The notes under the pieces: model-generated
Database searches by the model: none
What the model was told of the DNA's origin: nothing
The model's input: the letters and a program-made list of their open reading frames with translations, nothing else
Translations under genes and position numbers: made by a program
Shown: piece by piece, positions 43,001 to 52,000 of the stretch
How positions within the stretch are numbered: position 1 is the first letter of the stretch
Layout: each line of letters begins with the position of its first letter
NCBI GenBank assembly: GCA_030704615.1
Contig: CM060731.1
Span: 85,166,756 to 85,230,755, forward strand
Origin: Takakia lepidozioides
Lineage: Eukaryota; Streptophyta; Takakiopsida; Takakiales; Takakiaceae
Direction of reading: 5' to 3'
Length of the DNA stretch: 64,000 nucleotides

Positions 43001-46000
43001 CACGACGCACAGGCTCCGCACACATAGGGGCAGATTGTCCGTCAGACTGCTTGGGGACAATTACCCCGTGTATAGATTTCGCTCGTCTTGTGTAGACTTT
43101 GAGGATTGGTAAACCATTTAGAGTACCAAATACTTCAGTTACACGACGTTCAGGCTCTGCACACTTAGGGACAGATTGCCCATCTGACGGCTTGGGGACA
43201 ATTACCCCGTGTATAGAATTTGTTCGTCTTGTGTAAACCTTGAGGATTGGTAAACCATTCAGAGTCCCAAATCCTTCAGATTCAGGACGTTCAGGTTCCG
43301 TACACTTAGGGGCATCTTGTCCTTCTGGCTGTTTGGATTCAACCTCATCCAGAGCATCAAACCGATTAGAAACTCTCAAGTTGAAGTTGTTGCCCTTGGT
43401 TGTCTTCCTACAACAATTTATCGGTATGTGCGGTCCTAACCAGAGTAGAGGCAAGGCGAGGTAGAGTTAGGGTAGGAAAGAGTGCAAAAGATGGCAGGGG
43501 GGCAGAAGAGAGCGATAATAAAGATAGCGACACAGAGTTCCGGCACCCGCCAGCCTGCCCGCTGTCGGTGCAGACCCCTCCAATTCGAACCAGTAGGTTG
43601 GGCCAGAGCGCCCCATTGAATCACCAATGTCTAAGACCGCTCTCCAGCCAGTCAAGGGACGAACTTCTTTGAGATTGAATTGATGCGGGACTCTATTAGA
43701 AGCACTTTTGGTCATTGCAACCTTCAACGTACCCCTGTTATCAAGTCTCGAGATGGTACCATTAGCCATGAAATCCAAGCCTAAGCTAGAGCATGTAGTT
43801 TTAAAGGACACATCGTCCATCCTGGGATTCACCCCAAAAACTACACATGAAGCCCTAGATTTGGCATAAGTAATCAATTCCCAGGGATCACCCTGAGGAG
43901 TGTTGATGTTGATAGGAGCTAAATTTTTGATTGTTTTCGCAGGCCATAAGTTTAAGCACAGGAACCAACCCGAGCCCAAGTGCCGAGTATGCTAGACAGA
44001 GCATACGACTGCCCAATTTGGGCGGAGGGGCTGCCCCCAAGCGATAGGAGTCCGCTTGTTACCATTCAGAGATCACACTCCAGGGAGTTGCAGGGAATGG
44101 CCCGTGAAGGCATATTCTAAAGAGGGAAAGGCCCCAAGCTTTCCAACTAAATCCAATGCACTACCTTACCTGAAGCAAAGCGCTTCAGGTCAAAACAAAC
44201 AAGGACACGAGGTCACAAGGCCGGCATTTAGTCACAGAGACATTAATGTACTCCCGTTTCAAGTCCACCCAATGTCAATAGGCTTCCTAGAGGACAGGGA
44301 GACTATGCTCAGACAGAGAGAGATAGACTGTACTCATAAGACGTTGCCTTGTGGCCATAGACCCCGCGCCCAGATTGGCGGAACAAAAGGGACCAAGAAA
44401 CTACCTTTGTGCGGGGCTCACTACAGTATTGTGACTTGACTTGGTATAAACAATTCGTTCGGGCTTTCCAGATATCGCCTAGAACCCTTCACACAAGTAT
44501 CAATCTGCGCTGTGTGAGCAGCCCAAAAGTTAGACCCCAACAGGGCCAGGGCTTTAGACATTGTTTGCCGTAGCCTTGTGACCATTGACCCCGCGCCCAG
44601 TTTGAGCGGAACACAAAGGGACAGAACCTACTAGACTTACCTAAAAATAAACAATTGATCTGGGATTTCCGGATATCCTCTAGAAAGCCCTTCACACAAG
44701 CATCAATCTGCTGTGTGTGGTTTGCCCAATAACTCGGCCCCAAAAGGGCCTGGGCTTTTGGCTCAGCCTCGAGACTTTCAAAGTTGATAAACAGAGGTAC
44801 AGGCACAATTCCCTTGAAAGATTTGAGGAGTCTCCCTGGACAATGAATCAGAAAATGAATATTGTCTTCAGGGTGCCCCCACAACGGGCAATTGCACTCT
44901 CCCTTTCCTCTCTGCTTCTGTTTGCTGTTCAAAGGTAGGGTTCCCGCCCTGAGTTTAAATTTCAGTCTAGTGCCGAGAGTGGGTAGACCCTTGAGGTCAT
45001 CCATGATGGCCTCCCCCATGTCACAGACTGGAAACAAGTTCAGGGAAATTTTCTGCCTAACTTCATTTTCATCAGACAATTTCCTGGCAACAGAACATGG
45101 CTTTGGACACTACAGCTTCTAAATCAGATTTATCCAGCAGGGTCAAGATGCAGGCTAAGATTCAGATCCTTGAGAATCTCTTCTACTCTCTTCTGCCAGG
45201 GCTAAGCCTGTTTGACAGGGCGATCCTGTTTCCCAGATATAGAGTAGATTAACTTAGGATATCTGATGTTGGACACATGTTGCAGCTGACCCCACCATCT
45301 GACCTTGAATTCATCTCGTCGGGAGCTTAAGGAAGGGATGCCAACCTCACCCCGAACAGCCACATCAGCTGTTTTGGAGCATGCTAACATGCACTCCTCA
45401 AGCACCCCCACTTGAATGGATTCTAGAGACTTAGCCTGGTTGGAGTTATCAACCCAAAATGCAGATACGTACTCCAAGGCAGGTCTAATAACACGACAAA
45501 GCATGGTTTTCTTGACCTTATAGTTGATCCCTCTGCAGTTAGTGAGACCCAGCGCTTTGCGCTTGCCAGTTTGAACATCTTTCTGAAAATGTGCATCCCA
45601 ATTACAGTTGGAGGAAAACTCAACGCCGAGGTATGTGTAGGAAGGGAGGACCGGAATCTCTTGGCTTCCCCACTGCCACTTGAGATCACCTCCTCCCTCT
45701 CCTCGGTCGTTGAATGCCCCCACTGCAGATTTACTGACATTAGCCTCTAGCCCCAAAGGTCAAAGTATCTGTTCGCGCAATCAATCAATTCCTGGAGATT
45801 GGAGGAGTCTCCCCTATGGCTGCTAAGTCATCCGCAAACATAAGGGCTGGTATGGTGGTATCACCCACCCTTAACCCAAATCCCTCAATTTTCACATCCT
45901 CGAGGTGTTCATTGATGAAAACATTGAAGAGCAGAGGGGAGAGGGTACATCCTTGAGCTACACCTTGGTCTATGTCAAAGAAGTTAGACTTATGTTCATT

Positions 46001-49000
46001 AACAGTGACACAACTTTTGGTGTGAGCATACAAGTTGTGGACAACTTCCACATCTTTCCCTTGATCCCACATGGCCAGAGTCGGAGCCATAGACCGTCTC
46101 TCCACACTGTGTCATAAGCCTTTTTGGCATCCAAGAAAAAACAGAAGGACAAGAGAGAGAGAGAATGAAATGAAATGGTGCTTTATAACTTAGAGAGAGA
46201 GAGGGAGAGAGAGAGCGCATGGACTGGGGTTGGGCAGATGAAATAAGGAAATCTATTACATGTCTGGCAGGACCACTGAGAGAGATGATTGCGTGTGCAA
46301 AAAATATGGACTTCAACCTTTGAAGGTTAACAAGAATAACTCGTGGTCACACACAAGGAAACCGTGCAATTAAAACTTCCTAATGCCACGTCAGTTTCTC
46401 AATATATCTGCAACACTGCACAAGCATGCTGAAATTCAACCTCTGAAGTGGCCAAACAGAAGAATCAAGATGCCCCTTGTGGCATGCTGACCTACGCAAA
46501 TTTGCATCTGGGACCACCAGCTGTGGCCATAGTCCCCTAACCAGAGGGCTTGCTGGTGAAAGCTGAAGTACTCACTAGACATGATGTACACTGCGATGAA
46601 CTTAAGCAGACTTACCTAGGGCATAGCCATGATCCCCACGCAACAGTTGGATCAAATCCAACACATCCAGCATGGTACCTGTCTTGCCCACATCACCATG
46701 TAAGAAAGGCGAACTCCACTCCAATACAGAAGAAGGTTGAATTCAAGTAGGTCACATGTACTTCTGCATTAAAGCTCCCCATACGGCCCTCATAAGGAAT
46801 TTCAAAACCATCTTTCAGGAAGTTGCACATCAACATATGTTTATGACCAGCCTCTCTAGCATCTATATCCAACATCAGATACTTCTGTTATGTGACCAAA
46901 ACTTTGGTACAACATATGCTATACATTTGCTAAGGAAAAACTGTTTTCATTGCTGTTCTACTTACAATCATCCGCCTGGCTGAATGCAAGGTCTAAAGTT
47001 TCTCTTCCTATTTCTCTGTCTGTCTGTCTCACGGACTGCGTCACAACTGTGATACATAAACAAGCCGGCCCAGGCGCCATTGGCAGTACATAAGTTTTGA
47101 ATAAACCCCGACTAAATCCCATTAATTTGCCGCAATCTGATGAGGGATGTGTGCCAATAAAACTTAAAAAAGGGGGAAAATATGGGTTTCATAGATTCTT
47201 GGAAGCAATTTTTTCAGTTCATGGCAAGAGCTTGGAAACATAGAGCACAATTGCATAACTAACCTCTTCACCGACTGGAATTATAGTCACATGTACCTCT
47301 TTGTGACACCTGACCATTCATGCTGCAAAGAACAGACTAGTACAGACTCACACTCCAACTTGGCTAAGAACTGGATTCTTGGCAGTGCATAGCCAAAATT
47401 TGCAGGGAACAGTCAATTAGTTGTCTAGCTCTCTCCTGCAGAGGGTTCCGCTCAAACTGGGGTCAATGGCCACAAGGCTATGGCAAACATCCTCTTATGA
47501 GTACATCCCTCCTGAAGAGGTAATTTCTTTCTTTCACCACCCTCATTCAACAAAACCTTGCTCTACCACGGGGAGCAAGTGGCATTGAATGGGCTCGGCG
47601 TGCAGGAACTTCGGAGCACAAAATCCTGTTCATAAGATTCAAAGGTTAAGGTGCCCGGGATAGGGTTCTTAGACAGAGGCCTCAATTGAGAGGACAGGGA
47701 ATGTACCTCAACGAGGATTTTACCCCCATGCAATACAATGCCAGGCAGGCTCAACTTTCTCAAGTCAAACAGGCTCGGGCACAGGGGCACTATGCTGTTT
47801 ATAGAGATGGGAGGGTCATCATTCGAGAGCAAGAACGTCGCCCTTCTAACACTAAATACGGGTTGGGGCCCCATGAGACCAACGCACGCTCATATCTGAC
47901 CATCGGCTCATGGAACTGCAATGGCTCATTGTGGAGCCATCCGCAAGGGCTTCTTGATATCTTCTCAAAGTGTGATGTTCTTTTTCTCTTGGAAACACAT
48001 GCATATGAAGGAAAGGACCCTCCTTCTATTCTCGGAATTCAGTGACTCGTCCACGCACAGGTCTCAAAGGCTCTGGTGGAGTGGCTTGTTACTTTGCTGA
48101 CTGGCTTCTACCATGCATTTCCATACAAAGACCCACTGGCAAGGTACATTTGGTGTCACATCAAGGGCTACAATCCTCAACCAAACATTTTTTTGGCGGG
48201 ATGTTATTTTGCCCCGGCTGCATCTCCACAAAGTGGCCTTCACATGCTAACAGATTCGCCGTATGTTGCATTGGAAGAGGATATGTCCCGTCTTCGTACC
48301 CCACACACAGACATATTTTTGGTTAGAGATTTCACCGCCCGTACAGGATCACTATACGCACCTTCGACCCCGCGGACCCTCTACACATCCAACACTCACA
48401 TATGGCCTTGGAGAGGCAAAGTGCGGATGTCTCTAGTGAAATCACAAGTTATGGTCACCATCTACTCAAATTTTGTACAAGGGCTTGTCATCTACAATGG
48501 CACTACCAACTACAAATCCAGTCCGTTCACCTGCCACACGTACAAAGGACAGTGCGTGGTCGACTATCTCTTGGGGAGCCCCAACACAACTGATAGGGTT
48601 AGCTCTCTTTACATTAGGTACCCGGATCTGGTCGCCTTTCCTTTGCAATTCCTTCCATCTCTTACCCCGTCTCCTCCACTTCTTTCCTTTCACACCCAAT
48701 CCTCCCCTCCATCATGAATCTACCATCTACTAATGACAAGGCTTCCTATCTCAAACACGCTCTTTGGGACTCGGCCCTGCAATCCTTCCCAGTCACCCTC
48801 CCATCTACCTCCTCACCTTTCTCCACTCATAGATATGCACCATTCTATGACGAAGAATGCAAAGTTGCTAGACGTCACATCAAATCTCTGGTCCTTCATA
48901 TCCATTCATCTCCAGATTCCAAAAACCTAGCTCTCAAGCACTATAAGTCCCTCATTAGATCCAAAAAGAGAGCCTACACTCTAAAGCTGCAATCTTCTTT

Positions 49001-52000
49001 CCTTGCAAAGGTCTTTCTCCTCGTTCCTTTTGGTCCCTCCTTAAACCTCAGAGAGACCCACCCCCAATCACTGACATTGACGTCTGGCATGAGTATGCTC
49101 AGTCATTGTATCACTCCCCAAGCCAATCTCCCTTTCCCATAACCTCCAAACCCCTACACTTCTCTTTCTTCACTACAGCCAATGTCAGCAAGGCAGTCAA
49201 GAAGTTGCAAAATGGCAGCATTGGATAGGATATATCAGGGCTACAGAGTGAATTCATCAAGCACGCGGCAACAACTTTGAGCCCATTTATAGCACACCTC
49301 TTCCATGAAGCAGTGCAACATGGCTTTCCAACAGAGTGGACAAAGAGCATCATCCACCCCCTCTTCAAGAACGGTGACAGGCTCGCACCGACCAACTATC
49401 GCACAATTATGGTGTCCTCGTTACTGGCTAAACTGTTTGGGGCAGTAGTGGCCATGGAACTGGATGATTGGGCTGAATCCTCTCACATGCGTGCTATGGG
49501 GCAGGCAGGTTTCCGTCGCAATAGATCCACTCTTGACCACATGTTCACTCTCAGACTATGGTAGAAAGTGCAAGCTATGACAAAAAAATGGTGTATGTTC
49601 GCTTCGTAGACTTTCGAAAGGCTTTTGATTCGGTTCCTTGAGACCTTCTCTTCCAACGGCTCCATAGGGTGGGAGTCCCTCCGGACATCCTATATGCCAT
49701 CTTTTCCATGTATGAGATTGTCATTGGCATGAACAACGTCGTGGGGGAATTCTCAGCAGAGGTGCATAGCAACATTGGGGTCAAACAGGGCTGCCCCCTC
49801 TCACCTACCCTTCTCGGGATCTACATTGACGCTTTGGAGGGTTACATCTCAAAAAACCATGGAGTTGGGGTGCCATTGGATGGGGGACCAACGCAATCAG
49901 ATCTCCTCTACGCTGATGATGTTGCCCTCTTGGCACAATCTCCTGTCTTCCTGCAACGCCATCTTCACATCCTGGAAGAGTTCTCCAAAGACTATGGGTT
50001 GAAAGTCAATCTTAGCAAAACTAAGATCATGGTTTTCAATGGCAAGGCGGACCGCAGATTCATCTTCAACCAACAGGAAATTGAGATTGTCAAATCATAC
50101 CAATACCTGGGTCTGGTTATCCACTCTCCCAAATTCCAGTTTGCATCAACTGCCCTGGACAGATTGACGAAGGGCAAGGCTGCCTCCATCCGCCTTCAGG
50201 CTAAATGCAAACAGATACAGCTGCGCCAACCCCCCAACCAAAAAGGCTATTTGACAGCGTTGTCACCCTGGCCGCCACTTATGGCTGGAACCATTGCAAT
50301 CATCTTTTCTCCAAGCAATGCTTGGCGCCAGAGGCACAACTCCATCTCACAAACTATGTGCAGAGTTTGCATGCGTGCCACTTCAAACCAAGGCCCTCGT
50401 CCGGCTTACAATCTTACTTAAAAGGTTACAAGCCCTCCCACCCAAGGGGCTCGTGGCAAGAGCCCTCGCAACATCTATCAGGCTCAAAACAGCAGGTTTC
50501 AAGCACTCCTGGTATGCTCGAGTGTGCAGTTTTTTTGGGCGCAATGGACTCTCTATTGTTTCGCTATTGCCACAAAATCCAGAAGGGGTGGAAATCACAT
50601 CCAAACAGGATCGCAACAGACTCATTAGAAGGGAACTTATGGAACTACATGTCAGGAAAACTTGGAAGCTACCCAATCTCACAACAACACTCCATTTCTA
50701 TCGAGAGACATTCTTGGTTCTCCGTGAGGATAGAATCTTGTGGCCCAATTACCTTTCGGCGCCTTTATCTCCTTCCCTCCTGAGGGCATTGAGGCGGTTC
50801 AGGGTGGGCTCCCACAATCTACGGGTAGAGACTGGTAGATGGGAAAACCTGCAACGGGAGGACCGCCTATGCCCAGCTTGCACTGGGTGCAACCAGGAAA
50901 TTGAAACTGAAGAACACTCCTTCTTTTATTGCCCTCTATATTATCAGATGCGTGGGAGATTCCACTGTCTTACTCCGTGGAAATCAATCTCTCACTGAAG
51001 TCTTCCACTATGAGGATCAGAAATGCTTGGCAGCTTACCTGCACGAGGCCTTGACCCTTAGACAATCCCTTGAGCAGTAGTTGCTTTTGGGCTGTTTTTT
51101 GGCTCTGGTTTTGTTTCCTCTGTTGTTTTTCCATTTTGTCAAATAAGCTCTTTGAGCTTTCCGCGGACGTTATCAAGTACCATTTCATTTCATTTCCTTT
51201 CGCTCTCTTTATTCCAGCCTACAACTCTTCTATATTTTAAACATGTTCTGTCTGTCTTATGCTGGAACTGCTCTGAGTTCCATAAAATCTTTACCTGTAC
51301 ACTAGATGTAATAAGCTTTTTACCTCTCTCTCTCTCTCTCTCTCACCAAGAGATTCTGGTCCTCCCTTCCTACAGATACCTTGGCGTTGAGTTTTCCTCC
51401 AACTGTAATTGGAATGCACATATTCAGAAAGTTGTTCAAACTGGCAAGCGCAAAGCGCTGGGTCTCACTAAATTTTTCCACTGCAGAGGGATCAACTCTG
51501 ACGTCAAGAAAACCATGTTTTGTCGCGTTATTAGACCTGCCTTGGAGTACGCATCTGCAATATGGGTTGATAACTCCAACCAGGCTAAGTCTCTAGAATC
51601 CATTTAACTGGGGGTGCTGAAGGAGTGCATGCCAGGATGCTCCAAAACAGCCAATGTGGCTGTTCGGGGTGAGTTTGCATCCCTTCTTTAAGCTCCCCAC
51701 GAGATGAATTCAACGTCAGATGGTGGGGTCAGCTGCAACATATGTCCAACATCAGATATCCTAAGTTAATCGACTCTATATCTTGGAATCAGGATCGCCC
51801 TGTCAAACAGGCTTAGTCCTGGCAGAAGAGATTGTACTCATAAGACATTGTTTGCCATAGCCTTGTGGCCATTGACCCCGCGCCCAGTTTGAACGGAACA
51901 TAAAGGGACAGAAACTACCTTTGTCAGGGGCTGACGCTGGTAGTATGATTTACCCCTGGCAGAAGAGAGTAGAAGAGATTCTCAAGGATCTGAATCTTAA

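Larger units (their letters stand above)
39241..44325 (-). mobile_element. Near full-length LINE-A (minus strand)
   Basis: About 5.1 kb with a 5' leader (44325-43980), an ORF1-like frame (43979-43467), ORF2 (43454 to about 39246) and a short 3' end CTTATGAGTACAATC followed by a (TA)n run. The 5' border is a GACAGAGAGAGA tract; the next element's tail starts at 44331. Its closest relative in the window is the plus-strand copy at 59343-63680. Breaks: a frameshift around 42760-42780, and a one-base loss just before the normal stop, so the frame runs on into the neighbouring fragment. Confidence 0.92.
47516..51215 (+). mobile_element. LINE-B, nearly full length, decayed
   Basis: About 3.7 kb in order: an ORF1-like C-terminal domain ([20 protein letters not shown]), endonuclease ([24 protein letters not shown]), RT ([47 protein letters not shown]), then [10 protein letters not shown], and the finger [20 protein letters not shown]. 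It ends in CTTTCCGCGGACGTTATCAA and ATTTCATTTC repeats. Stops and frameshifts are frequent (for example after LW at 49562 and SVP at 49640). Two shorter copies lie at 34505 and 1947. Confidence 0.9.
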
